Assembly (NCBI GenBank): GCA_024305405.1
Contig: JAKNDB010000084.1
Span: forward strand, 1-12,509
DNA length: 12,509 bases
Source of the DNA: Dirofilaria immitis
Lineage: Eukaryota; Nematoda; Chromadorea; Rhabditida; Onchocercidae
Direction: 5' to 3'
The translations under genes were made by a program, and so were the position numbers. The notes beneath the pieces were generated by a model. It ran no database searches and was not told the origin of the DNA. It worked only from the letters and a program-made list of their open reading frames with translations. Of this stretch, positions 1-9,671 are shown one piece after another. The number at the start of each line of letters is the position of its first letter. Position 1 is the stretch's first letter.

Positions 1-1439
1 GCAAGAAAATTTTCACAACATTGTTTTCATTTACATAATAATTTTTGCATAATACTCATTTTATGATTTTTATTTTCTTTTTCATGATCCTTTTCGTTTC
101 TTTCAAAAAATACATTCTAAAATCCAATCACGTCATAAAAAACGAATCAAAGCAATAATTTATTCATTTACTGTTATTTGGGTGATGCATGATGGCAATA
201 AAGCTATAAGAAAGTAATAAGATAGTAGCATTTTCGCAAGCAATTTTCATGGTAATAATAATATGGAATAAAAAAATTTGGCGTAGGATTTTGGAAAATA
301 TTCCAGGAAGAATTTTTATAAAATATGTAAATCAGAGGAGAGTGAATTGTAACAGGTATTAAATGTTATAGTGATTTGGAGAGTTATTTAAAGACTGATT
401 TCTCTATGCATGTGATCTATGAACAGACAAATTACACTGCCCTTAATCTTTTGCATAATTATGTGAGCTTTTTATTGTCTAAATATGGCGATAAAAACGA
501 TTTATAGAATAAAAAGCGAGCTTGTTAATCTCGAATATTGTAAATGTTTTGTGAAATAATAGAAAATTTTTATACCCTCACTGAAAATTATAGGTTTATG
601 GAAATTTATACAAGTAAAAGTCATGACTGTCTCTGGAATATCAATGTAATTGTGTGCAGAATTCAGTACTATTATTAAATTCCTTTCCTTCTCAAACATA
701 GAAAAATCGTTTTTAAAAATTGATAAAGTGCATGTTGTTATAATATATGTCAAAACTATTGTTTGCCTTTTTGACATGTTTTAGGCATTTCAAATCTGGA
801 ATAATTTATTTCTATTATTATATTTTATTCATTTTTCACGCTTTACATGCGAAGCAAATTGGAATATTGTATAAGGTTGCAATCGAAATATTCATATGAA
901 TTGATTATCGTTTCATTTCATTTTTACTCATTCAATTCTTGATTTAATGTCAGTAAAAACTTGATTAAGCAGATTTCATATGAGAAATACAAGTAATTAT
1001 TTATCGCTATTTTTTTCTCATCATTATGATGAATTATTTATTATAAAATTAAATAAAAGATAATGATCTGAACAGATTTGAACTAGCTTATTTAAAATTT
1101 TTTTATTGTTTCTAAATTTTTGAATATCAAATTTATAAATTAAAACTTGAAAAATTAACTCTCTGCCAAGAAATAATTCAGGAAAAATTTTTATCATAAA
1201 TAATTGTCGAGCATAAAATTTGCCTTCTCAATCGTTGAAATTTCAAAATAATCATTCTATAGATATAACAACGATAATCTCTTTTTACATGTTTTACAAG
1301 AACAGTACCTTTTGAACTAGTGGAAGATTTAACCGCCGAGAATTTTTGCATGTCATAAGAAGGTTCCTCGCTCGATGCGAATATCGAAATTAATCCTTCA
1401 ATTGATGTTTAAAACTATCATTCAAAAATTATCATTCAT

Positions 1440-1454
1440 GGTGCCAAAGGCACC
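1440..1454. repeat. Short perfect inverted repeat
   Basis: GGTGCC, three A, then GGCACC: a perfect 6-bp stem with a 3-nt loop, GC-rich against an AT-rich background. No flanking gene gives it a role. Confidence 0.6.
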
Positions 1455-1723
1455 GTGGAGTGGAGGTGTGTATACGAATACGAATGAATTATCGTACTTT
1501 CCAAAAAGACTGTAGAAGGAGTAATAAGAAAATTTTTGAAACAAGCAGAGTTAATAACTTCGATTATCTGCTACATCAAAAGACAGCTTATTTGGTAAAA
1601 CTGAATAATCATTCCATTATCAGCTTTCTCTGCTATACGACTCTACTAATCCTTGACCTAACCAATTCTTTTATTATACTCCCAGTCATATTTAGAAACA
1701 ATTATTTCAATTAGGATAATTAA

Positions 1724-1735
1724 GAAGAATTCTTC
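1724..1735. repeat. 12-bp perfect palindrome
   Basis: GAAGAATTCTTC reads the same on both strands. It lies just before the longer inverted repeat at 1742-1778. The overlapping 12-mer ATTCTTCGCTAC at 1729-1740 recurs as a direct repeat at 2108-2119. Confidence 0.6.
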
Positions 1736-1741
1736 GCTACA

Positions 1742-1778
1742 GTTGATAATCAATAATATTGTATTATTGTTTATCAAC
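1742..1778. repeat. Near-perfect inverted repeat, 17-bp arms
   Basis: Two 17-nt arms (1742-1758 and 1762-1778) are separated by TTG and pair with a single mismatch. As RNA or single-stranded DNA this would fold into a tight hairpin. It is too short for a typical miRNA precursor. It could be the core of a small palindromic element or a replication-slippage product. No target duplication is visible. Confidence 0.7.
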
Positions 1779-2496
1779 GATTTCTTTCTGAACGTAATAA
1801 ACTTGACGTGCTTTCTGTAAGATTCTCTTTACAATTTCAACCATCTGTCGCGAATAAATTGCGAAAGATTTTGGAATAAACAAAAATATAACCATCACTA
1901 AAATCGCGAAGGGAACACGAAAATCAGAGAAGTCAGTGATTTCTTTGTATTTGATATCATATCAATAGTAAAATATCGTAAACCAGTCCTCATGTAAATA
2001 TTTCCATTTTTACAACAAAGCCTACGTGCAATGTTTAAAATACTTTCCCATCAAACCTATGTTAGTACAGCATGGGAATATTTTTTAAAAAGCATCATTA
2101 TAAAAAGATTCTTCGCTACCTTTGTTTTTTGTAAGCAGTTCCTCTAACGATATTTTAATTTTTTGTTTTTTTATTTTGTTTCAATTATATTAATATGGAA
2201 TGTATGTGCGCATTTACTGTACAATGCAAAATGTAAGCTAAAAATTGTTTTGCCTTTGTCTATGAGCTATAATTCCCATTCTATAACAATGCCCTCTTTA
2301 TTCTTACATTCACAATCAAACCAGGGTCCAACAGGAAACCATTGTAACGAATATACTTCATCAAGGGAGTTGGGCTTTATTTAAATCTCATTTTTTATTA
2401 AGTGTTATTGTTATTAAAATTGCTTTTATTGAAATCATTAGATGTGTATACTAATCTTGTAATTGCTGACTTCTTAATGTATTATTATGTTACCAC

Positions 2497-2502
2497 AATA
2501 AA
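2497..2502 (+). promoter_or_regulatory. Possible polyadenylation signal AATAAA
   Basis: A canonical AATAAA lies about 110 nt after the TAA of the plus-strand open stretch ending at 2384. In DNA this AT-rich the hexamer is common by chance. It is worth noting only if the upstream stretch proves to be an exon. Confidence 0.2.
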
Positions 2503-2639
2503 GATTTAATTACCTAAGTTTGAGATCGGTCTTTATTTTTTAATAAAACACACTCTTCGCATTTGTCTTTAGCAACAATTGAAGATTAAGTGAGGATAAA
2601 GAATTTGCAACTTTGTCTACCTTGTTGCAATGCGAAACA

Positions 2640-3050
2640 AAGAAAAAAAAAGAATTCTTCAATACACCATCCTTTCGTATACACCTCTTTGCTGTAGAGC
2701 TCCCGGAATAATAAATTGCCACTTTAGTGGTTTTTGTTCTTCGTTGCCCTTCTTTTGAATTAACTTAGAAGCTAGAACGAAGTTCTTGGCGTTGTGTTGT
2801 TCAAAAATAATAAACTCCAGACATAGTTTCGGCTAAAATATCTTCTGAACGCTTGTATAAAAGTCGCAGCAGACATGTTTTTCATGACTTTCATATGAAT
2901 GACTCTTGTAACTAAACACGTGAATAGAGTCATCTAACGCTTTGATACTGTCCCGTTGTCCGTTATTCACATAAGACCAAAAAGGTCTATCCCTGATTTT
3001 CTTGAAGGATCTGCTCGCAATCATTCTTTCTGGTGAATAAGGTGGGAACT
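2640..3050 (-). pseudogene. BEL/Pao integrase catalytic core, broken
   Basis: The minus strand reads PPYSPERM near 3010-3035, the proline-rich linker before the core. LFTCLVTRVIH near 2900-2930 in another frame matches the DDE core strand, followed by FIQAFRRYFSR near 2835-2865. After a further frame change, a KNFVLASKLI-like segment and GVYERM (glutamate codon at 2674-2676) give the final catalytic region. At least three frames are used. Beyond about 2590 the similarity disappears. Confidence 0.82.
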
Positions 3051-3057
3051 CTTGTTG

Positions 3058-3260
3058 TTATAGCATTCCATCTGTTACATCCTTTACAGAGTTTCCTAAG
3101 AAGGTTTTGACGTATGCTTTTCGATGAGGTATCCAATATGTCTGACGCACTTTGACCAAGGTTAAATTGGCGGAGGCGTGAAACATCCTTTCGTGGTATT
3201 GTTTAACGATCAACTCCGCAATTCTTCCTCTCCGTATAAAATACGGGAAGTTCATTATTT
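3058..3260 (-). pseudogene. BEL/Pao integrase zinc-binding region
   Basis: A 65-codon open stretch holds the HxxxxH-like start (YHERMFHAS), then a VRQTYWIP segment typical of the integrase H2C2 domain of BEL/Pao and gypsy elements. The following CxxC half is broken: the open frame reads serine and aspartate where cysteines are expected, while another frame gives CNRWNA at about 3065-3081. So a frame break falls inside the zinc finger. It follows the RNase H region, as expected for this family. Confidence 0.8.
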
Positions 3261-3629
3261 TTGATCGCGATCATCTAAATCTCCCCAGACTTCTAAAGAT
3301 ACCATCGGTATCACGTACTAATCCCCATTTTTGTATGACTTTTAGCTCACTACTAATTTCTTCGCTTAGTCGTAGTCACTAGAGGTAAATTTCCTTTCTT
3401 TTGTAAACTTCGTTAGACCCTTTAATTTTCCTCCGGATACTTTTGCCATAAATCTCAAAACAAATAAGATGGTACGGATTAATTTCTGTAATGAGAAAAT
3501 CTTTCCACGTCAATGATTATTGCCTTAGTTGCCAATGTTATTTCCGTACAGATTATTAATCCTAGTTCCATACAAATATTTTTTTGAATTTCTTCGCCAA
3601 TTTCTTGTCTTGGCCATCTTTCTAGTGGA

Positions 3630-4340
3630 TGTACCATCTAATTGGACCATTCAACCATAGCGAACTATCTTTCGTACCTTTGATAGCGTCCCTCTAAAAG
3701 CTAGATCAGCAGGATTATTAGCTGTCTTGACATGGCGAAACTTGTAATTCCTTTGACACCTTTTATTTCAGTTATTCTATTAGTAATATATCTTAATCTA
3801 TAGGAGGTTTCTTTATCCAGCGTATTGCACAAGCACTATCGGTTCACAGTATTCTCTTTTTTACTGGACTTTTTGTCTTAAAAACTCTATTATTCTTGTT
3901 TCTATTGCTACTGCCAGAAATTCCAATCGTGGAATTGTAGCGGATTTGTTCTAGCATTTTCTTCGGGATCAGTCTTGATTTCCCATAGATCAAATAAGAT
4001 TTTGATGATAAATGATCTTCTTTTCGAGCATATACTGCCACGCCAATTGTCCGTATCGAAGGTCTACGAAAACATGGAGATCTCGGTTTTCTTTTGGAAC
4101 CCATCGTAACATTGTAATTTCTTGCACATCTATGAATGCTTCGGTCAACTTCTCACGCTGACATTTACCTTATGTTTCCAACTTACCATCTCAATTGGTG
4201 CAATTTTACCATATATTTTCTGCTAACATTTGCCATAATATTATGATAGGGCAGAGCAGTCCTAAGGGATTAAAAATTGAGGCCGAAAATTGTAGTACCT
4301 GGTAGTTTTGATAATAAGATCCTTTCTTTAATAATGTTCC
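3630..4340 (-). pseudogene. BEL/Pao connection and RNase H region
   Basis: Visible landmarks in order on the minus strand are a SIFNPLGLL segment (about 4256-4290), DLHVFVD carrying the first RNase H aspartate (about 4065-4090), TIPRLEFLAVAI with the catalytic glutamate (about 3905-3940, in a different frame from the preceding piece), DSACAIRWI (about 3815-3840), and NPADLAFRG (about 3690-3720). LWLNGPIRW near 3633-3660 follows in another frame. These are the landmarks of the Pao peptidase/RNase H region. Frame changes occur between most of them. Confidence 0.8.
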
Positions 4341-4359
4341 ATCTCCATTTTCTTCAATA

Positions 4360-4640
4360 ATATTCCACTAAAATAGATCTTTCTCTCTGTTGCATTTGAT
4401 GCCTAGGAATTTTGTTTCTTTCTGTTGATAATTTTCCTCACTAAGGCGAAGTTCGCATAAAATTCTCTCAAGCCTACTTTTGTTTTTGCAAACAGTTTCT
4501 TTGCTTTGTCCGCCTTTCTTAATTCCTTCATCCACACTTTCAATTTTTAGATATTCTTCGGTGCTTTTCCAGATGCAGGACAGGAAAGTCGCGATTCCTC
4601 CGAAAATTGCTATGATCAATGCGAACAAGATCCGTACTCG
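4360..4640 (-). pseudogene. BEL/Pao reverse transcriptase, 3' end
   Basis: An FGG motif near 4600 matches the FG position of Pao reverse transcriptases. An LREF..N stretch at about 4443-4474 matches the conserved segment after the palm. KFLGIKCN at about 4389-4414 matches the segment leading into the connection. These lie in at least two frames. The distance between the FG region and LREF is too short to hold the usual YxDD catalytic block, which seems deleted. Upstream of about 4680 the homology fades. Confidence 0.75.
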
Positions 4641-5361
4641 TGTCTATTGAAAAAACTAAGTCGTGGATCACTTTTATGGGAAGGACTAGTTTAGATATAC
4701 ATCATAAATCATAATTTTCAATAATTTTTTAAAAAACTGAGAATTTTCTATTTTAGGAAGGAAATTCTGGTGTCGAATGAATAGCATAAATAAGTTGAAA
4801 TTTTCGGTATTGTTCACCTCGGAAAAATTGGCATTGTATATATAATTATTATGGCTCTTATCATAATAATATTTGTCATAAGCTGTCATTTTTTTAAAAT
4901 ACAATTTCTTGCACTATTCATGTATGATCGCACCACAAAAATGAAGAATAATTCCTTTTAAATAACTGATTTAAATGACATTAATTATCTTGGTACAATA
5001 TTACTCAGCGAAACTATTTCGAAGCATTTCGAAAGTGGATCACAGCGAAATTTAACGATTTCAATCGTATAAATCTATATTGCAGGGGTTTCCATATTAT
5101 TTAAAGCAAGAAATTAAAATACGATGATCAATGGAAAGCATCAATATAATCTAATATCAAGAATATTTCTGGTACCAAATTTGATAAAAAGCCTGAAAAA
5201 ATAATGATAAAGAACTAATTGAGACCACACGCATATTTTAAATAATCTCACGATAATCGTAGGATAATCAATTGTAATAATACGATTGAAATCAGCTCAA
5301 AAGTTTCATTACTATTTTTTCTGAAAGAATCAGCGGACTAATAATATTACCTTTTATAATG

Positions 5362-5374
5362 TTTTTTTTTTTTT
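5362..5374. repeat. T13 homopolymer tract
   Basis: Thirteen T in a row followed by AATAAAT. It could be a poly(A) tail of a minus-strand retroposon, but I see no insert next to it. Confidence 0.6.
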
Positions 5375-5634
5375 AATAAATTAAATAAAATATAGCATAT
5401 ATTAATGAATTAATTGCTATTCCATTTCAGAAAGAATAACTGTCGAACAAAAAACTTATTACATTGAAAATATAAATGAAATATTTTAAGCTCAAACATA
5501 AAATTTACAATTCTACTGATGTTTTTTCTTTCATTTTCATTCTTTTCAGCAAATTTTTGCGCGCTATTTATTATTGATTTTCGATAAAATACTCTGTTGT
5601 TGATTTAACGATGATGTCGCGAATATTCAAATTC

Positions 5635-5690
5635 GCTAAACTAAAACTGAATTAAATTAAACTAAAATAAATTAACTAAATAAAATAAGA
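5635..5690. repeat. Low-complexity AT repeat
   Basis: Irregular reiterations of CTAAA, ATTAA and AATAAA-like units over about 55 bp. This is simple-sequence DNA with no gene signal. Confidence 0.6.
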
Positions 5691-6029
5691 TGCAATGAAT
5701 CATTATATAATATAAATAAACGCGATGAATTATGTAACATATTTTACATTCCTTAAGGCTTTTTCATGCTTCTGTTTGTTATCTCATTTAACTAAACCGA
5801 CATCCTTTATGGTTAAAAACTATTTTCACACATACCAATCCTTTATCTTAAAACTATTTCTTACAATTTTATACTATAATTAAATTTCTTAAAGTTTTTG
5901 TAATCTAAATGAATATCTTTGTAATGCCTGTTATAAAACACACCTACTAAAATATGTTTTTATGTTATCAAAATTGTATATATGCTCATGATTAAGATGA
6001 AAAGAGTCAGTATAAACATTTCTACTCAA

Positions 6030-6180
6030 CTCAATAGCTGATATCTACATATCTCGTCTGTCTACCTGCCTGGATCCGAGATCGACATACCTCGTCTCCC
6101 ATAAACTGCGCGCCAAACTTATCAAGGAACATTCTCCAAATAAATCCGCTTCCTTTCTCGTCACAGATAAGAAATAAAAT
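6030..6180. other. GC-richer island, unidentified
   Basis: About 150 bp are clearly less AT-rich than the flanks, with GCGCGCC, GGATCC and several CG dinucleotides. It is open on both strands for about 45-55 codons with no ATG-led gene. The plus frame includes LDPRSTYLVSHKLRAKL and ends at TAA near 6178. The minus frame includes FIWRMFLDKFGAQFMG. I recognise neither. It may be a fragment of an interspersed repeat such as a solo LTR, or an isolated exon. I could not find target-site duplications. Confidence 0.35.
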
Positions 6181-6827
6181 ACACACAAGGAAATGGTTTT
6201 TTTGTATTTTTTAATTCAAAGAAACGCTTTCTAAATCAGTGAAAATTTTCACATTATTTAAGAATTGAAAAATATGGGTGCTTTTTCAATTTTAATCGCA
6301 ATTTTGGATTTATAATACGACTTTTCAATTCTTATTCATCTCTTAAAATGCGTTAATGTTACACAGCGTATCCGTAACTTCAATGAAAAAAAAGAAAATC
6401 ATCTTTTATTGTTTGTTTTCATTACTTGTTGATTATTTATCATATAAATCTCCCATTTTAAACACGATATGCATTGTGGTATGATTCTACACTTTAATAA
6501 TATCCAGTCTTTGCATTTTTGGCCAAAAACTATCTATTAGCAAATAATATGTTTCTGATAAATAAGCAAAACTTTGTGCTTCAATTAAAAACACGAGCAA
6601 TCATTATAGAGGTAACTATTGAGAAGCAAAATTTTGGATTAATTTTTCTATAAATAAAATATTTTAATTTCTCAATAACATTCTTTCGTCTCGTTGAAAT
6701 AATTAATATCATTCTAATATTCTGCCACGCATGCAAATTACAGATTATTTCGGATCAAAGCAAACCAAACAAAAATATTGCACTGTTTTTGTCAAACAAA
6801 CATAAATTTCTCATCCCTTTTTTTCAG

Positions 6828-7960
6828 TTTTACTTCTACCATTTTGAATTCTTTTTGATTCCTTCTCGTTTTATCAACATTGGAAGGAGGCAGAATATGC
6901 TGCTTTTGCAGATAAATAAACTGTATGCTAAACTATCGAATTGCGAAATCGGTCGGATTGTAACTGAAATGGTCTTATTCCTATTACAAGAAACTCCTTT
7001 TATGAATTATCTTAATATCTTAATAGTGGACCGGTGGTTAACAATAATATTTTTTGTGGGACGACTTTCGATTTTGACACAGTTTATTGCCGCATAGCTA
7101 AATATCGAAAATATAAATAACTTGAATTTCCTTTATTATTGATAATAAGCTTTTTGGAGATTTAGCTTGGAAATTGATAAGTTTGGCAAAGAATTGAATC
7201 TGAATTAAAAGCATTACTCGTCGAATTAACGAAATCCGCTAATCTTGCTCTTTTTACGATGAAGATGCTTACAATATCTTGAATAGCACCTTATCACAAA
7301 GATAGTAGAATCGATAATTAATTCATTGGAAGATGTTTACATTACTTTAACTCTCTCATATAATTTGGAAGTTTAACTGTTAAAGAAATGATTTCATTGT
7401 TTTAGAAATTGAATTAAATAATTTTATATTACGAAATCATTTGCTTATATCTAGATATTTAATAATGCAGGAGTATTTGATTGATTATCTCGATACAAAA
7501 TTACTTTGATTCATCTTTATATTATACAATATTTCAGCTTTCACAGCACTGGTTTTAAAAGCAGCTCAATTAAATACTGGCAGAAGCGCTGACTTCCCTA
7601 CTTTGCTATTTCATGAAGTCATACAGAATTCATAGAACCAGAACTCATAGATCATAAATTTTTATGTTTATCATTGATAATCGATGGTACACTGCAGAAT
7701 TATAAGCTAATAGATAGTTTCTTTATGGTTTGCGAATGAATGAATTAAATAACAAAAAAATGAATCGATTTTGTGATATATCAAGCAATCAGAAACATCA
7801 AGGAAAATCATCTGTATGAATCTTTGATTTCCGCAGTAATTTTGTCAAAATGCATTTGTCGACTTTTCTTTCTTAAAGGTGTGAATTTTGCTTCTCAACT
7901 CTCATAGACTTCTTCAGTTTTCTTAGTTTCAATACGTACCTCAAACTTGGATAGTTAAAC
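6828..7960 (+). pseudogene. Broken gene resembling condensin subunit CAP-G
   Basis: Coding-like pieces run one after another on the plus strand, in changing frames. The first follows a TTTTTTTCAG acceptor-like site at 6818-6827 and contains CEIGRIVTEMVLFLLQ. Later pieces include FGDLAWKLISLA (about 7155-7190), LKALLVELTKSANLALF (about 7205-7255), IVESIINSLEDVY (7302-7340), then, in the 7538-7739 part, FTALVLKAAQLNTG, LLFHEVIQNS and DHKFLCLSLIIDG. From 7764 there is RLFFLKGVNFASQLS. Their order and spacing resemble the middle HEAT-repeat part of CAP-G (condensin subunit 3): the GR-containing helix, the VTEIIS-like helix, the LxCLGL-like repeat, and the later KLxFxG segment. CAP-G binds the kleisin and DNA in the condensin ring that compacts mitotic chromosomes. 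The N-terminal part and the C-terminal end are not visible. There are stops at 7195, 7507, 7633, 7737, 7905 and 7952. Identity is by pattern only; another HEAT-repeat protein is possible. Confidence 0.42.
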
Positions 7961-8019
7961 CTTGATAAATTTATTAATACACCAACGAAATCGATTACAC
8001 GATTTCAATATATCAATAA

Positions 8020-8420
8020 GGCAAGTTTGGTGGCGATAACATAAGGGAAAAAGGAGGCTAAATAACGCATGGCATGGTTATCCAGCAGCCTCGTCGAAGC
8101 ACATCTTTAGAAATAATTTTGGTTCTCAGGACCCTGCTATTTTGCATAGGAGGAGGATTCTAGTAATAGTTTTGATTACAAGAAATAGCGCCTTTGTTAG
8201 CGCATGGGAAATGGAGCTCTTTTAGAGCTCATAGACACAATAGACGGACAATTTTAGGTTACATTACAGTAAATACGCAAGAACATTATATACCCAGCAA
8301 TATTAAATCCAGACCAAAGGAATCACTAATTCTCTGCTTCTCCTCGTGACTTCAACGGCAGCATTCGTTAACCGAAAACCGTTTTCCAAAATACATTTAT
8401 GCTTCCATTAGTTGCGAGGT
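8020..8420. other. GC-richer unidentified region
   Basis: It holds several less AT-rich patches. On the plus strand an ATG near 8076 opens for only about 30 codons. On the minus strand about 33 codons near 8010-8110 are open (ASTRLLDNHAMRYLASFF). A plus stretch at about 8308-8412 is also open (SLLLLVTSTAAFVN). No start, splice sites or family can be assigned. It could be more of the broken gene just upstream or an old repeat. Confidence 0.3.
8214..8230. repeat. Perfect inverted repeat around SacI-type sites
   Basis: GAGCTCT, TTT, AGAGCTC: a 7-bp perfect stem with a 3-nt loop, followed by CATAG rather than a T tract. It has no clear role. Confidence 0.6.
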
Positions 8421-9020
8421 TTTTTATAGTGATAGCTTTATAGCAGCGAGTTAAATAGCTGTATTAAAATCACTAAATAAGTTTTTGTTCATCAAGCTCA
8501 CTTACCTATATTTTCTAAGACAGCTTTTTCTCACTTTTATTCATTTTAAAAATAGAATATAGAAGTTTTCTGATACAAATTCTCTTGAGCTTATTTTTTG
8601 CTGCGGAAGCTATTTGTATTACTAATGAATCAAAATTAATTTGATCATTCTATTTAAAAATTCGTCATAAATAGCTGCATTTGTTTTCCTTCCGGATGTT
8701 TGATTGCTCTATTTGTGGCTTTGGGTTATTTAAAATGTTATCACATTCGCTAAGACAGATTTGCCCATTACAAACTCCATTGAGAATCAGTTGATAAAAA
8801 CTTTCCAACAAAAATAAGCTTCATTCTTAACTAGTTAAATTCTTAGGGAAAGTAACAAATTTGTGGTTATTCGCAAGAATTAAATTATATTTTTTGCAAT
8901 TGATATGAAAAATTTGCAAATATTTTATCGAATATCGTTTAAAAAGTAGGTCCCACGTTATCCTAAAATTATTCTATATAAAATTCTGCAATGAAATCTG
9001 AATCAATAAAAACCTCCATC
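8420..9020. other. AT-rich stretch, nothing recognised
   Basis: No coding stretch above chance, no repeats of note and no RNA gene signal on either strand. Confidence 0.55.
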
Positions 9021-9025
9021 TGATG

Positions 9026-9220
9026 TTACAAATAGACTTTTATTTCCATACATATTTCTGGACCAACATGCAAGAAAATTACAGCAAATAATTGATCAAT
9101 TTTTTCAAGTGCCGTAAGCATACGGATAAATATATTATCAATATCGCACTTATAAAAATAGCTTACCACAAAAAAACGTTCATCATCTATGTTGCGCCGA
9201 TGTATTCTTCTGCTTTCAAA
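9026..9220 (-). other. Possible coding remnant, unidentified
   Basis: The minus strand is open for 64 codons to a TAA at 9026-9028, with pieces such as RFFVVSYFYKCDIDNIF and MLTALEKIDQLFAVI. Upstream in a second frame LFEKFSTLVEEAIV can be read, again on the minus strand. The opposite strand is open over the same interval without an ATG, so chance cannot be excluded. If real it is a fragment with at least one frame break. It lies on the same strand as the ORF at 9672-10016. Confidence 0.22.
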
Positions 9221-9561
9221 CTATCGCCTCCTCTACTAGTGTTGAAAATTTCTCGAACAAATCAAATTAGCTTTTCATTTCCATGAAAGATTAACTGTAA
9301 CTCGAAATGTAGTAATCAAATAATAAGAATATTATCTTTAACTATCAAGTAATGTTCTGCTTCAATACTTTCTGAGCTGTTGTTGTTGAAATTTTCAGGC
9401 CAATGACAAAACTACAAATCAGTGATTCTTTTAGGAATGATATTAATTATATGAACAATTGTTACATAGTATTTTCAATTATTTAAATTTGAATTTCATT
9501 GTTTTTATCAACAACTAAATTATCATTGTCTTGCTTTCCGTAATTTTGCAATTGTTTTTAC

Positions 9562-9567
9562 TTTATT
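9562..9567 (-). promoter_or_regulatory. Possible polyadenylation signal for the 114-codon ORF
   Basis: TTTATT on the plus strand gives AATAAA on the minus strand, about 105 nt after the stop codon of the minus ORF ending at 9672. The spacing suits a short 3' UTR, though the hexamer is common in such AT-rich DNA. Confidence 0.25.
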
Positions 9568-9671
9568 AAATTTCATCTTGAAAATATTGAAAAAAATATT
9601 AAAATAGAAACTAAAAGAATTTGCTTCTTAAAGCAACCTCCACGGACTTTGAGAATATAAAACTCGCCAAT

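Larger units (their letters stand above)
1..2540. other. AT-rich region without a supportable gene
   Basis: I see no coding region that stands out from chance here. The longest open stretches (minus 502-777, 91 codons with ATG; plus 1460-1714) have the length expected by chance in DNA this AT-rich, and they show no family motif or splice context. A plus-strand open stretch ending at 2384 (ATG available near 2262) is followed by AATAAA at 2497-2502. It could be a 3' terminal exon, but no clear acceptor joins it to anything. Small palindromes are listed separately. Confidence 0.55.
2590..4660 (-). pseudogene. Decayed BEL/Pao retrotransposon pol region
   Basis: In minus-strand order I can read pieces of the Pao-type polyprotein: the end of the reverse transcriptase (about 4640-4360), the connection and RNase H (about 4340-3630), the integrase zinc-binding region (about 3260-3058), then the integrase core (about 3050-2640). 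The order and motifs (NPLGLL, PRLE, NPADLA, YERM) are those of the BEL/Pao family. The pieces lie in different frames with many stops, so no intact protein can be made. About 2 kb remains; a full element has a longer pol plus gag and protease upstream. Neither gag nor flanking LTRs could be recognised, so this is a 5'-truncated relic. Some frame breaks could be assembly errors, but their number argues for decay. Confidence 0.88.
4680..6030. other. AT-rich intergenic stretch
   Basis: There is no coding region above chance. The 72-codon minus stretch at 4686-4904 is rich in N, Y, F and K, as translated AT-rich noise is. Low-complexity tracts at 5362-5374 and 5635-5690 are listed separately. Confidence 0.6.

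Noticed and set aside
502..777. 91-codon minus-strand ORF with ATG
   Set aside because: An ORF of this length is expected about once by chance in a window this AT-rich. It has no motif, no splice context and AT-driven composition.
1460..1714. 84-codon plus-strand ORF with ATG
   Set aside because: It has chance length, no recognisable family, and residues dominated by N, I, L, F and Y.
2163..2384. Plus-strand ORF beginning at a TTG
   Set aside because: The real ATG leaves only about 41 codons. No convincing acceptor or upstream exon was seen, so it is only mentioned as a possible terminal exon.
4686..4904. 72-codon minus-strand ORF just upstream of the BEL/Pao relic, considered as gag
   Set aside because: Low-complexity N/Y/F/K composition and no gag motif. 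It reads as AT-rich noise.
9092..9286. 64-codon plus-strand ORF
   Set aside because: It starts at TTG, not ATG, and the minus strand over the same bases looks more protein-like.
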